In this document: one piece after another, positions 27,431 through 35,310 of the stretch
Numbering within the stretch: the first letter of the stretch is position 1
How the letters are laid out: every line of letters begins with the position of its first letter
Assembly: GCF_001439925.1 (NCBI RefSeq)
Contig: NZ_LMBV01000004.1
Coordinates: forward strand, 62,001 to 126,000
Reading direction: 5' to 3'
Source: Peribacillus muralis
GTDB lineage: Bacteria > Bacillota > Bacilli > Bacillales > DSM-1321
DNA length: 64,000 nucleotides
The notes under the pieces: generated by a model
Told to the model about the DNA's origin: nothing
Database searches by the model: none
The model's input: the letters and a program-made list of their open reading frames with translations, nothing else
Translations under genes and position numbers: made by a program

Positions 27431-27650
27431 ATTCATATAAATGCGCCGTTCAGAGGTGGACGGTGTTTTAACCTGTTTGGACAGGCAGAAATATATTTTC
27501 GTTTTTGGCGTTTTTTAGGAGAGAGGCATTTAATTCGCTCTGGAAATTTCCTTGTTTAATAAGCATTATTAGGGAATATGAGTCTAATTGTTCAAATTCT
27601 ATATTTTTCTGATATAATACTAAGAGATTTAAAATAGAAAAGGTGATTAT

Positions 27651-27980
27651 GTGTTATTAACAATTCAAGCATCCAGTCGTTTAGAAGGGGCTTTGGCCGA
27701 GTATAATAAAAAGGGCCGAGTGAGCCATACTTGCTTCGTTTGTAACGAAGACACTTCCAATGGGGATGCAAGCAACTTGAACTACTATAAGCTAGGAACT
27801 AAAAAGGTATGTCTTTCTTGCATGAAAGATGTTTTGCGTCATTCATCTTTAAAAGAGTATGAATATGTACATACTTCCATTATCGATAAAACTGCTTTTT
27901 ATAAAAATGTGCTGGCTGTTTTAAAGGATGAAAGTTTTTTGGAAACGATTCGTGAACAAAACCTAATACCCGCATTGTAG
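27651..27980 (+). CDS. Hypothetical protein with two CxxC pairs, 109 aa
   Basis: I do not recognise the family. The frame starts with GTG at 27651 behind AAAAGGTGATTAT. Residues 28-31 (CFVC) and about 55-58 (CLSC) could form a four-cysteine zinc knuckle inserted in an otherwise helical protein. No signal peptide or membrane segment. A TATAAT at about 27613 suggests its own promoter, and the long hairpin at 27990 terminates it. Confidence 0.6.
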   Translation: MLLTIQASSRLEGALAEYNKKGRVSHTCFVCNEDTSNGDASNLNYYKLGTKKVCLSCMKDVLRHSSLKEYEYVHTSIIDKTAFYKNVLAVLKDESFLETIREQNLIPAL

Positions 27981-27989
27981 TTTGTACAC

Positions 27990-28028
27990 AAAAGGGGTTC
28001 GGAATTTTAAAAATTCCGAACCCCTTTT
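27990..28028 (+). terminator. Long perfect hairpin, copy of the one at 8249
   Basis: AAAAGGGGTTCGGAATTTT pairs with its inverse ending in CCCCTTTT. Stem sequence and flanks (ACAAAAGGGGT before, TTGATATTCCTT after) mirror the hairpin at 8249-8286. It is also the 3' boundary of the IS1182-type relic. Confidence 0.75.
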
Positions 28029-28057
28029 GATATTCCTTCTAATTTTCCCCACTTAAT

Positions 28058-28262
28058 CTAAGAGCTTGGTTTTGGAACTTTCCATGTCCAATTGGCCATC
28101 TTCGATGCATTCATGGCAGTGAAAGTAAGTGTTGCCTGTATGGATATTTTTCCTATTATTCTTAAAGTAGTTCCGCTAACCACGTTTTTCTTTTGCATCT
28201 GCGAAGACACGCTCGATTCTACGAAACAAATGATTCACTGGCACTAGTGGATCTAAGTAATC
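28058..28262 (-). pseudogene. Internally deleted IS1182-family transposase relic
   Basis: Reading the reverse strand, DYLDPLVPVNHLFRRI (like the N-terminal block of IS1182 transposases) passes directly into ERVFADAKEKRG (the C-terminal YREK-like catalytic glutamate region). After an in-frame stop, the adjacent frame continues as ATLTFTAMNASKMANWTWK, the usual C-terminal end. The whole catalytic middle, about 350 residues, is missing. It has no start codon or ribosome site and cannot be functional. It lies between a long terminal hairpin and a GACAAACTC palindrome that may mark the element's ends. Confidence 0.75.
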
Positions 28263-28394
28263 TTAACAAGATGATCACAGTTTAAGAAGTAAGTTTAGAA
28301 AACATCCCCATCACCTCAAGTTTTTTATCATTCAATTGTAAAACGATTAAAACTTTAGCAAAAAGGGTTCTTTCTACTTGGTAGAACTAACTTG

Positions 28395-28520
28395 ATTGAA
28401 ACGTAAGGCGCGACACTCCTGCGGGAAATGCGCGTCTTCGTGAGGCCCCGCAGGCGTAAGCCGAGGAGGCTCCCGGACCGCCCGCGGAAAGCGAGCACCT
28501 GTAGTGGAAAGCAACGGTCT
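28395..28520 (-). repeat. GC-rich dispersed repeat, full copy (inverted)
   Basis: This carries GCCGAGGAGGCTCCCGGACC and GCCCGCGGAAAGCGAGC, the reverse complement of the core at 13588-13670, plus an extra half (CTCCTGCGGGAAATGCGCG, then GAGGCCCCGCAGGC) also found in the copy at 58518. Both long copies have the segment GAAAACGAAGATGGAATCC nearby, though on different sides of the core. No gene is present. Confidence 0.8.
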
Positions 28521-28609
28521 AAGTATAAAACTGCGGGTAATTGGATTCCATCTTCGTTTTCACGCACGGATATAACGTTCAGAAAGTACACACCCTAAAA
28601 AATTCTGCA

Positions 28610-28679
28610 GACAAACTCAATTTTCCATCGAGTTTGTCTACAGTATGAAAGTGTATCTCTCGTGGATACACTTTTTTTG
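28610..28679. repeat. GACAAACTC palindrome followed by a terminator hairpin
   Basis: GACAAACTC at 28610-28618 pairs with GAGTTTGTC at 28630-28638, a probable end of the IS1182-type relic. Directly after it, GTGTATC and GATACAC flank a short loop at 28651-28671 and are followed by seven T residues, forming a good Rho-independent terminator. Both lie upstream of the yodT operon. Confidence 0.55.
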
Positions 28680-28750
28680 TCCGTTTTTGGGACAATTCTT
28701 CCCTTTACAAGCCTGAGGCAATTTCCTTAGCAAGATTACCGTACACAGGA

Positions 28751-28758
28751 CATACACT
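28751..28758 (+). promoter_or_regulatory. Possible SigE-type -10 upstream of yodT
   Basis: CATACACT fits the SigE -10 consensus (CATACANT) 47 bases before the operon's first start codon, consistent with SigE control of yodTSRQPO in B. subtilis. The -35 region 14 bases upstream (GCAAGAT) is a poor match, so this is tentative. A TATAAT at 28764 could instead serve a vegetative promoter. Confidence 0.3.
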
Positions 28759-28804
28759 TTATTATAATGCATGTGTTTTTTTAAGAGAAGGAGAGTGTGG
28801 GCTT

Positions 28805-30151
28805 ATGGAGCAGTCCTCATTAATTAAGCCGGTCCTAGGCGGAGCCTACCCGACCATCAGTCATGGTCAAGGCGTTTTTTTATATGACAAAGAAGGTAAG
28901 GATTACTTGGATGCTTCTTCCGGTGCAGTTACTGCCAATATCGGCCATGGTGTGCAGGAAGTGATGGAGGCGATGGTCAAACAGGCTAAACAGGTTTCAT
29001 TTGTTTATCGGTCACAGTTTACCAGTGAGGCCGCAGAAAAACTTGCCAACAAAATTGCTGAACTGACGAAAGGAGACCTGACGTATAGCTTTTTTGTAAA
29101 CAGCGGCTCCGAAGCGACTGAAACTGCCTTGAAAATTGCCATTCAGCATTGGCAGGAAAAAGGAAAGCCAAAGAAGCAAAAAATCGTTTCGCGATGGATG
29201 AGTTATCATGGCATTACGATGGGTGCGCTCTCGATGTCTGGTCATCCGATTCGTCGGGAACGATTTACCTCCATGCTTGAATCATATCCTTCCGTGTCTC
29301 CGCCATATTGCTACAGGTGCCCACTTCAGCTTGACCCCCATACGTGCGGAATGGCCTGTGCCGCGGAATTGGAAGCATCGATCCGCAGAATTGGCAGTGA
29401 CAATATTGCGGCCTTCATAGCCGAACCTGTCATCGGCGCTGCCGGCGGGGCCATCGTGCCACCTGACGGTTATTTTCGAAAACTTAAGGATATCTGCGAG
29501 GAGAATGAGATATTATTCATTGCCGATGAAGTCATGACAGGCTTTGGCCGGACCGGTAAGATGCTTGCCTGTGAATATTGGGATGTAGAACCGGATATCG
29601 TCACATTTGGTAAAGGGATGAGCGGCGGATATACTCCGATAGCTGCGGCAGTCATGACCAAAAAAGTGATGGATCCGATAATGGGAGGATCAAGGTCCAT
29701 CATAGGCGGGCACACGCTTAGTGCGAATCCATTATCGTGTGCCGTTTCGTTAGCCGTATTGAACTACGTCGAGGAGCATGATCTTGTCGAGAAATCGGCC
29801 GACCGGGGGAAAGATCTGATTAATGGCCTGAGGAAGCTGGCGCGGAAGTATTCCTTTATCGGTGATATCCGTGGCAGAGGTTTATTGATTGGCCTCGAAT
29901 TCGTCCAAGACATGGACACAAAGCTTCCCTTTCCAAAACCGGCAGCTGTGACCCAATCAATCATTGAATTGGGCATGAAAAATGGGATTCTCCTCTATCC
30001 TGCAGCAGCCGGCCTTGACGGTGTAACCGGATCTGCAATCATCATTTCCCCGCCGCTAACGATCACGGAAGAAGAATGTGCAGTACTGTTAATGAGGCTC
30101 GATATAACTTTTCAGCAATTAAATGAAACGATTGGTAAGTTGCGATCCTAA
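28805..30151 (+). CDS. yodT: Class III aminotransferase YodT
   Basis: The 448-residue PLP enzyme has NSGSEATETALKIA (phosphate cup, about residue 99), YHGITMGALSMSGH (about 135-148), FIADEVMTGFGRTG (PLP aspartate, about 238) and the Schiff-base lysine in TFGKGMSGGYTPI (about 270). It belongs to the omega-amino acid/beta-lysine type aminotransferases. As first gene of the yodTSRQP cluster it probably removes an amino group from a lysine-derived beta-amino acid before CoA transfer. GAAGGAGAG precedes the ATG. Substrate identity is inference from the kamA neighbourhood. Confidence 0.88.
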   Translation: MEQSSLIKPVLGGAYPTISHGQGVFLYDKEGKDYLDASSGAVTANIGHGVQEVMEAMVKQAKQVSFVYRSQFTSEAAEKLANKIAELTKGDLTYSFFVNSGSEATETALKIAIQHWQEKGKPKKQKIVSRWMSYHGITMGALSMSGHPIRRERFTSMLESYPSVSPPYCYRCPLQLDPHTCGMACAAELEASIRRIGSDNIAAFIAEPVIGAAGGAIVPPDGYFRKLKDICEENEILFIADEVMTGFGRTGKMLACEYWDVEPDIVTFGKGMSGGYTPIAAAVMTKKVMDPIMGGSRSIIGGHTLSANPLSCAVSLAVLNYVEEHDLVEKSADRGKDLINGLRKLARKYSFIGDIRGRGLLIGLEFVQDMDTKLPFPKPAAVTQSIIELGMKNGILLYPAAAGLDGVTGSAIIISPPLTITEEECAVLLMRLDITFQQLNETIGKLRS

Positions 30152-30168
30152 CAAGGAAGTGAGTCGCT

Positions 30169-30882
30169 GTGCCAGAAAACACATTCGGGAAAATTTGCCG
30201 ATTTGAAGAGGTTGTCCATCTTTTCAAAGATCACCAGTCGATCCTTTATGGGGGATTCGGTGGTATAGGGACACCTCCGGGCTTAATCAATCTGATTTTG
30301 GAGACAGGTATAAAGCATCTTACCTTGATTGGTAACGATACTGGTTTCCCCGAGATAGGCATCGGAAAACTGGTCACACAACGCCGTGCAAAAAAAATCA
30401 TCGTTTCCCATATCGGTTCCAATCCCAACGCTGGTTCATTAATGAACAATGGTGAACTAGAGGTGGAGTTCTCGCCGCAAGGGACGCTTGTCGAGCGCAT
30501 TAGGGCCGGCGGGATGGGGCTGGGCGGAATATTGACGGATATCGGCATAGAGGCCGATATCGTCCGGGACGGCAAGCAGACCGTCAAGCTTGGTGATGAA
30601 CATTATTTAATTGAACCGGCATTAACGGCTGATATCGCGATTGTTTATGCAGAAATGGCAGATCCATATGGTAATTTGATATTTGATAAAACCGCCCGAA
30701 ATACGAATCCGCTCGTAGCTATGGCCGGCAAAATCACGATTGTCGAAGCGAAGCATATCGTTTCGCTTGGCTCGATGGATGCTGAGGACATCATTGTACC
30801 GGGAGCCTTTGTAGATCATATCATTCCATCGAAAGGAGTCGATTGGAAATGGGCTTGGGAATCAAAGACAGAAATCGATTAG
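30169..30882 (+). CDS. yodS: CoA transferase subunit A, YodS-like
   Basis: The 237-residue protein starts with GTG at 30169 behind AAGGAAGTGAG. It shows the family I CoA-transferase alpha signature GGFGGIGTPPGLI (about residue 28-40) and the SHIGSNPNAG and SPQGTLVERIRAGG blocks. The alpha subunit binds CoA. Its 3' end overlaps the beta subunit gene by 34 bases. The pair probably activates a 3-oxo or beta-amino acid derived from lysine, in analogy with acetoacetate CoA transferases (AtoD/AtoA). Confidence 0.9.
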   Translation: MPENTFGKICRFEEVVHLFKDHQSILYGGFGGIGTPPGLINLILETGIKHLTLIGNDTGFPEIGIGKLVTQRRAKKIIVSHIGSNPNAGSLMNNGELEVEFSPQGTLVERIRAGGMGLGGILTDIGIEADIVRDGKQTVKLGDEHYLIEPALTADIAIVYAEMADPYGNLIFDKTARNTNPLVAMAGKITIVEAKHIVSLGSMDAEDIIVPGAFVDHIIPSKGVDWKWAWESKTEID

Positions 30883-31514
30883 CTAAACGGGGTGCAGCTG
30901 AAATCAGCAATGGAATGCTGGTCAACTTAGGGATCGGCATTCCATCACTTGTCCCCAATCATCTCACCCATGATCATGATGTGATGTTTCATGCCGAGAA
31001 TGGCCTTGTAGGAATGGGAAGTGCTCCTGACAAGGGCAAGGAAGATGCTTCTCTTTGCAATGCCGGTGGACAGCCAATCACCATCAGGGCCGGGGCTTCC
31101 TACTGCGATAGCACGGTTGCATTCGGCATGATACGGCGGGGCTTGGTGGATATCACGATTTTAGGCGCCCTTCAAGTCAGTGAGGCGGGGGACCTTGCCA
31201 ATTGGATTGTCCCGGGTAGTCGCGTGCCGGGCATGGGCGGTGCCATGGAACTGGCGGCAAAGGCAAAAAAGGTCATTGTCTTAATGGAGCATTGTGATAA
31301 AAAGGGGATATCTAAAATAGTCGAATCATGTACGTTACCGTTAACGGCTAAAAAATGCGTACATATGATCATCACCGAGCTTGGCGTGTTTTCGATAACG
31401 AAGACAGGCCTCCTATTAACCGATATTTTTGCAGCCTGCAGCATTAGTGAAATCAGGTATAAGACCGAAGCCTCCTTTACTGTGTCCGACAACATCCATA
31501 TTTTACAAGAATGA
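30849..31514 (+). CDS. yodR: CoA transferase subunit B, YodR-like
   Basis: The beta subunit carries the catalytic glutamate in FHAENGLVGMG (about residue 46) and the GIGIPSLV and GAMELA blocks. It forms the active heteromer with the preceding gene. The ATG at 30849 is ten bases after AAAGGAG, inside the 3' end of the alpha subunit; a TTG two codons upstream is less well spaced. Tight overlap indicates coupled, stoichiometric translation. Confidence 0.9.
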   Translation: MGLGIKDRNRLAKRGAAEISNGMLVNLGIGIPSLVPNHLTHDHDVMFHAENGLVGMGSAPDKGKEDASLCNAGGQPITIRAGASYCDSTVAFGMIRRGLVDITILGALQVSEAGDLANWIVPGSRVPGMGGAMELAAKAKKVIVLMEHCDKKGISKIVESCTLPLTAKKCVHMIITELGVFSITKTGLLLTDIFAACSISEIRYKTEASFTVSDNIHILQE

Positions 31515-31529
31515 GAGAGGAGAATGGGT

Positions 31530-32795
31530 ATGTATGAGGACAAAATAAGAACGTGGCTTGGTGATTCACGGACAAAGGCCATTCAATTGCTGCAAAAGCT
31601 GGTCCAGGAACCAAGCAAGAGAGGGCAGGAAGGAAGTGCACAAGCCATTGTAGTCGAGAAGTGCAGGCAACTTGGACTTGAAATAGATTTGTGGGAAATC
31701 GGGGATGAGCAGTTACGAAATCATCCTCATTTTTATTGTGACCGCAAGGATTTTAAAGGAAATCCGAATCTTGTCGCGATAAAAAGGGGTAGCGGTAACG
31801 GGAAGTCCCTTATTTTGAACGGTCATATTGATGTAGTTCCTGAAGGAGATCTTTCAGCATGGCAAGACGAACCGTATAGTGGCAGATTAATGGACGGAAA
31901 AGTATTCGGAAGGGGAACGACCGATATGAAGGGCGGTAATGTTTCCTTATTGCTGGCAATGGAAGCGATTGTCGAGTCCGGCATCCAATTAAAGGGAGAT
32001 GTGATTTTTCAGAGTGTGATTGAAGAGGAAAGCGGCGGTGCCGGGACACTAGCTGCAGTCATGCGCGGATACAAAGCGGATGGGGCAATCATCCCGGAAC
32101 CTACCAATATGAAACTCTTTCCCCTACAGCAGGGATCGATGTGGTTTCGGCTGATCGTAACAGGGAAGCCTGCTCATGGCGGCACAAGGTATGAAGGAGT
32201 TAGCGCCATTGATAAAGCAGTACTCGTCTTGAAGGAAATCAAGCAACTTGAACAAGAACGGAATGAGGCACTCCGTCATTCGCTCTATAAAAATGTCCCC
32301 ATCCCGATTCCAATTAACATAGGAAGCATGAATAGCGGCAATTGGCCTTCTTCCGTCCCTGATATGGCCGTTCTTGAAGGACGATTCGGCATTGCCCCTA
32401 CAGAAACCATGGAGGAGGCGCAAAGATCGCTCATACAGCGGATCGAGGCGATGAACGAACGTGATGAATGGTTCAAGGAAAAGCCGATTACATTGGAATG
32501 GTTTGGTGCCAGATGGCTGCCTGGCATTCTCGAAACGGACCATCCGCTCATGAAAACGATTGGAACAAATTATGAAAAGGTGAAGGGAAAAGCACCGATT
32601 GTAGAAGCATCTCCTTGGGCTACGGATGGGGGCTATCTGTCGAAGTTAGGATCAACCCCCGTCGTTGTATTTGGACCGGGAGAGACGAAAATGGCACACG
32701 ATGCCAACGAATATATAGAAGTGGATAAAATGATGGAGGCTGCTGAAATCATCGCCTTGACCATTATTGATTGGTGTGAGATCGAACAAAAATAA
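31530..32795 (+). CDS. yodQ: M20-family deacetylase/peptidase YodQ
   Basis: The M20 metallohydrolase motifs are in order: LNGHIDVVPEG (first zinc histidine and Asp, about residue 92), GRGTTDMKGGN (bridging Asp, about 127), IEEESGGAGT (catalytic Glu pair, about 163), EPTNM, and a C-terminal MAHDANEY histidine. Members include acetylornithine deacetylase and succinyl-diaminopimelate desuccinylase. Here it may deacetylate an N-acetylated lysine derivative, the reverse of the product of yodP; that role is inferred from context. I chose ATG 31530, seven bases after GAGGAGA, over ATG 31524. Confidence 0.87.
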   Translation: MYEDKIRTWLGDSRTKAIQLLQKLVQEPSKRGQEGSAQAIVVEKCRQLGLEIDLWEIGDEQLRNHPHFYCDRKDFKGNPNLVAIKRGSGNGKSLILNGHIDVVPEGDLSAWQDEPYSGRLMDGKVFGRGTTDMKGGNVSLLLAMEAIVESGIQLKGDVIFQSVIEEESGGAGTLAAVMRGYKADGAIIPEPTNMKLFPLQQGSMWFRLIVTGKPAHGGTRYEGVSAIDKAVLVLKEIKQLEQERNEALRHSLYKNVPIPIPINIGSMNSGNWPSSVPDMAVLEGRFGIAPTETMEEAQRSLIQRIEAMNERDEWFKEKPITLEWFGARWLPGILETDHPLMKTIGTNYEKVKGKAPIVEASPWATDGGYLSKLGSTPVVVFGPGETKMAHDANEYIEVDKMMEAAEIIALTIIDWCEIEQK

Positions 32796-32808
32796 TCAAT
32801 TTCCGAGA

Positions 32809-32840
32809 GGTCTGAATCCAAAAAGGGTCAGGCCTTTTGT
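32809..32840 (+). terminator. Hairpin between yodQ and yodP
   Basis: AGGTCTGA pairs with TCAGGCCT around an A-rich loop and is followed by TTTTGT. It may terminate part of the transcripts so that yodP is also read from another promoter. Confidence 0.55.
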
Positions 32841-32875
32841 TACAATGGTAAGTGAGTGTGAAAGGAGCGGGATGA

Positions 32876-33724
32876 ATGGAAATGGGAATTATTGAAAAAA
32901 AAATTAAAAAGCAGCGCTGCACCATACAATTGACGATCGACCATTTTAATAAGCGAGTGAGGGTGGATGATTATCTCGGTCATTTTCAAGAATGCATCGT
33001 GGAATGTTTAAAGGTGGCCAATGAGATGGCAGCCGAGAAGATCATTTTCAAAGCACGTAAGGAAAACCTTCAGGAATTACTTTCTCGGGGCTTTTTATAC
33101 GAAGGCAGCATCGATAAGTTCTTTTTGGGAAGCGACTGCTTTTTCCTTGTGAAATATACCAGGAATGAACGGCGAAACAGTGATGAATGGGATAAGGAAG
33201 ATCGAATCCTCAGCGATGTTTTGAACCTGCCGAGTAAAGTGGGGCGGGATGAACCGCCGTTTGCTTATCAAGTTCGCAAGGCGGAGCTATCGGATGCCCA
33301 ACAACTCGCAAAGCTGTACGGTAAAGTTTTCGAGGTGTATCCCACTCCGATGGATGATCCGGCATATGTAAAAAAATGCATCGAAAACGGAACGGTTTTT
33401 TATATCTATCATCATGATGGGCAGCTTGTCAGCGCCGCTTCAGCTGAAATCGATGCTTTTTACCATAATGCAGAAATCACCGATTGTGCGACATTGCCGG
33501 AACATCGGCAGTACGGGTTGATGAAGCATTTAATTGCTGAAATTGAAGACTATCTCATTTCACATGAAATATATTGCATCTATTCAATTGCCAGGTCGCT
33601 CTCATTCGGGATGAATGCGGCACTGCATCAGCATGGCTACTCCTATCGTGGGCGCCTCGCCAATAATTGTTACATCTTCGATAAACTTGAAGATATGAAT
33701 CTATGGGTGAAAAATTACACATGA
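32876..33724 (+). CDS. ablB: Beta-lysine N-acetyltransferase (AblB/YodP)
   Basis: The 282-residue protein has an N-terminal beta-strand region (about 130 residues) and a C-terminal GNAT domain from AKLYGKVFEVYPTPMDD to the acetyl-CoA loop ATLPEHRQYGLMKHLI (about residue 205-220). The layout and length are those of AblB, which acetylates beta-lysine made by lysine 2,3-aminomutase to give N-epsilon-acetyl-beta-lysine, a compatible solute. AAAGGAG lies eight bases before the ATG. kamA, encoding the partner mutase, is 1.6 kb downstream. Confidence 0.87.
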   Translation: MEMGIIEKKIKKQRCTIQLTIDHFNKRVRVDDYLGHFQECIVECLKVANEMAAEKIIFKARKENLQELLSRGFLYEGSIDKFFLGSDCFFLVKYTRNERRNSDEWDKEDRILSDVLNLPSKVGRDEPPFAYQVRKAELSDAQQLAKLYGKVFEVYPTPMDDPAYVKKCIENGTVFYIYHHDGQLVSAASAEIDAFYHNAEITDCATLPEHRQYGLMKHLIAEIEDYLISHEIYCIYSIARSLSFGMNAALHQHGYSYRGRLANNCYIFDKLEDMNLWVKNYT

Positions 33725-33804
33725 CTGCTCAATTTTAGGCGGTTCATGGCAAGTTTTTGGCATTCCTTCATATACATGTAGCAAGAACGTTTTTGAGGGG
33801 GGAT

Positions 33805-35187
33805 ATGTTGCCGAGTGAATCATTTATTACACGTGAGGTACTGGAAGCAATATTGGATACGATTGATGAAGGGATTCATGTGATAGATCCAAACGGACAG
33901 ACCATCTTTTATAACGGGGTTGCAGCGAAACATGATGGAATGAATAGAAGTGAAGTGCTAGGAAAACCATTGCTGGAAGCCTTTCCCTCATTAAATCATA
34001 AATCATCCACCTTACTGCGAGTCATCAAATCAGAAAAACCTATCTACAACTTTAGCCAATCCTATGTAAATGCACATGGCCGAATCATAGAGACGCTAAA
34101 TACGACCCTCCCGATAAATGTAAAAGGAGTTATCGTTGGTGCCATTGAAATCGCTAAGGACTATTCAAGTGTAAAGAAATTATCTCAAAGGTTAGCAGAT
34201 TTGGAAGGTTCGCTCAAGACAAGTGAAAATCCAGAAAAGAAGACGGAAATCGGCCAAATGCATTCGTTTTCGGAAATTTTAACGAGCGATCCACAGTTTA
34301 AAAGCTTGATATCACAAGGGAAGAAGGCAGCTCGATCTTCTTCCTCGGTTTTGGTTTATGGGGAGAGTGGTGTAGGAAAAGAGCTTTTTGTCCAAAGCAT
34401 CCACAGAGATTCCGACCGTCGAAATGAGCCCTTCATCGCCCAAAACTGTGCAGCTTTACCGGGGAGTTTGTTGGAGTCGCTCCTATTCGGTACGGCTAAA
34501 GGTAGTTATACGGGTGCTTTGGAGCGCAAGGGATTGTTTGAATTGGCCGATGGCGGAACTTTGTTTTTGGATGAATTGCAGTCGATGCCAATTGACTTGC
34601 AGGCAAAGCTACTGCGGGTGTTGGAGGATGGATTCATCAGGAGGATAGGGGGTGCAAGAAGCGTGCAGGTGGATGTGAGGATCATTGCCGCGATGAATAT
34701 CAATCCAAAAAACGCCGTTTCAGAAAACAAGCTAAGACCAGATTTATATTACCGGTTGAACGTCTTGAGTTACGAGCTGCCTCCGCTAAGAGAGCGTGTG
34801 AAAGATATTGAGCTTCTTACCGAGTATTTCATCTCCATTTATAATACGAAATTAGAAAAAACCATTAAAGGGATCGATGAGGAGACCAGGTTTTTTTTTC
34901 AAAAGTATCAATGGCCGGGTAATGTAAGGGAGCTGAAACACACGATTGAATACATGATGAACCATACCGAGCAGGATATTATGGTTCTTGAAGATTTGCC
35001 CCAATTATTAAAAAAACGAACATCTCCACCTGAAGAGATCCTTCCGCTTCGAAAGGCGATGCTTGAGATGGAAACAAAATTGATTACCGATGCACTCCTT
35101 CGAACAAATGGGAATGTTTTTCAGGCATCGAAGCTTTTGCAGATTCCGCGGCAGACGCTGCAATATAAAATCAGGAAACATATTTGA
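33805..35187 (+). CDS. Sigma-54-dependent activator with PAS sensor
   Basis: Order of domains: PAS fold (about residues 10-120, AILDTIDEGIHVIDPNG), short coil, AAA+ domain (Walker A GESGVGKE at about 190, the sigma-54-contact loop GSYTGA in place of GAFTGA, Walker B GGTLFLDE, R-finger region LRPDLYYRLNV), then a Fis-type HTH (NVFQASKLLQIPRQTLQYKI). The start is ATG 33805 behind TTGAGGGGGGAT. A near-consensus sigma-54 promoter lies just downstream before kamA, so it very likely activates kamA in response to a small ligand such as lysine. The tyrosine in the GAFTGA loop is a tolerated natural variation. Confidence 0.9.
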   Translation: MLPSESFITREVLEAILDTIDEGIHVIDPNGQTIFYNGVAAKHDGMNRSEVLGKPLLEAFPSLNHKSSTLLRVIKSEKPIYNFSQSYVNAHGRIIETLNTTLPINVKGVIVGAIEIAKDYSSVKKLSQRLADLEGSLKTSENPEKKTEIGQMHSFSEILTSDPQFKSLISQGKKAARSSSSVLVYGESGVGKELFVQSIHRDSDRRNEPFIAQNCAALPGSLLESLLFGTAKGSYTGALERKGLFELADGGTLFLDELQSMPIDLQAKLLRVLEDGFIRRIGGARSVQVDVRIIAAMNINPKNAVSENKLRPDLYYRLNVLSYELPPLRERVKDIELLTEYFISIYNTKLEKTIKGIDEETRFFFQKYQWPGNVRELKHTIEYMMNHTEQDIMVLEDLPQLLKKRTSPPEEILPLRKAMLEMETKLITDALLRTNGNVFQASKLLQIPRQTLQYKIRKHI

Positions 35188-35191
35188 ATGC

Positions 35192-35230
35192 AAAAAATCC
35201 GGATGCAATCGCTGCAGGCCGGATTTTTTT
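35192..35230 (+). terminator. Terminator between the activator and kamA
   Basis: AAAAAATCCGGATGC pairs with GCAGGCCGGATTTTTTT (one bulge). It isolates kamA from the activator transcript. Confidence 0.8.
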
Positions 35231-35258
35231 ATCGGTAATGGAAATTTTCCCGGTCATT

Positions 35259-35276
35259 TTGGCACCTCTCTTGCAT
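35259..35276 (+). promoter_or_regulatory. Sigma-54 (-24/-12) promoter of kamA
   Basis: TTGGCAC at 35259-35265 and TTGCA at 35271-35275 reproduce the TGGCAC-N5-TTGCA consensus exactly, with the correct spacing. It lies 36 bases before the kamA start codon and directly after the gene for a sigma-54 activator. Confidence 0.88.
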
Positions 35277-35310
35277 TTAATACTACTATCATAACTCAGG
35301 AGGTATGACC

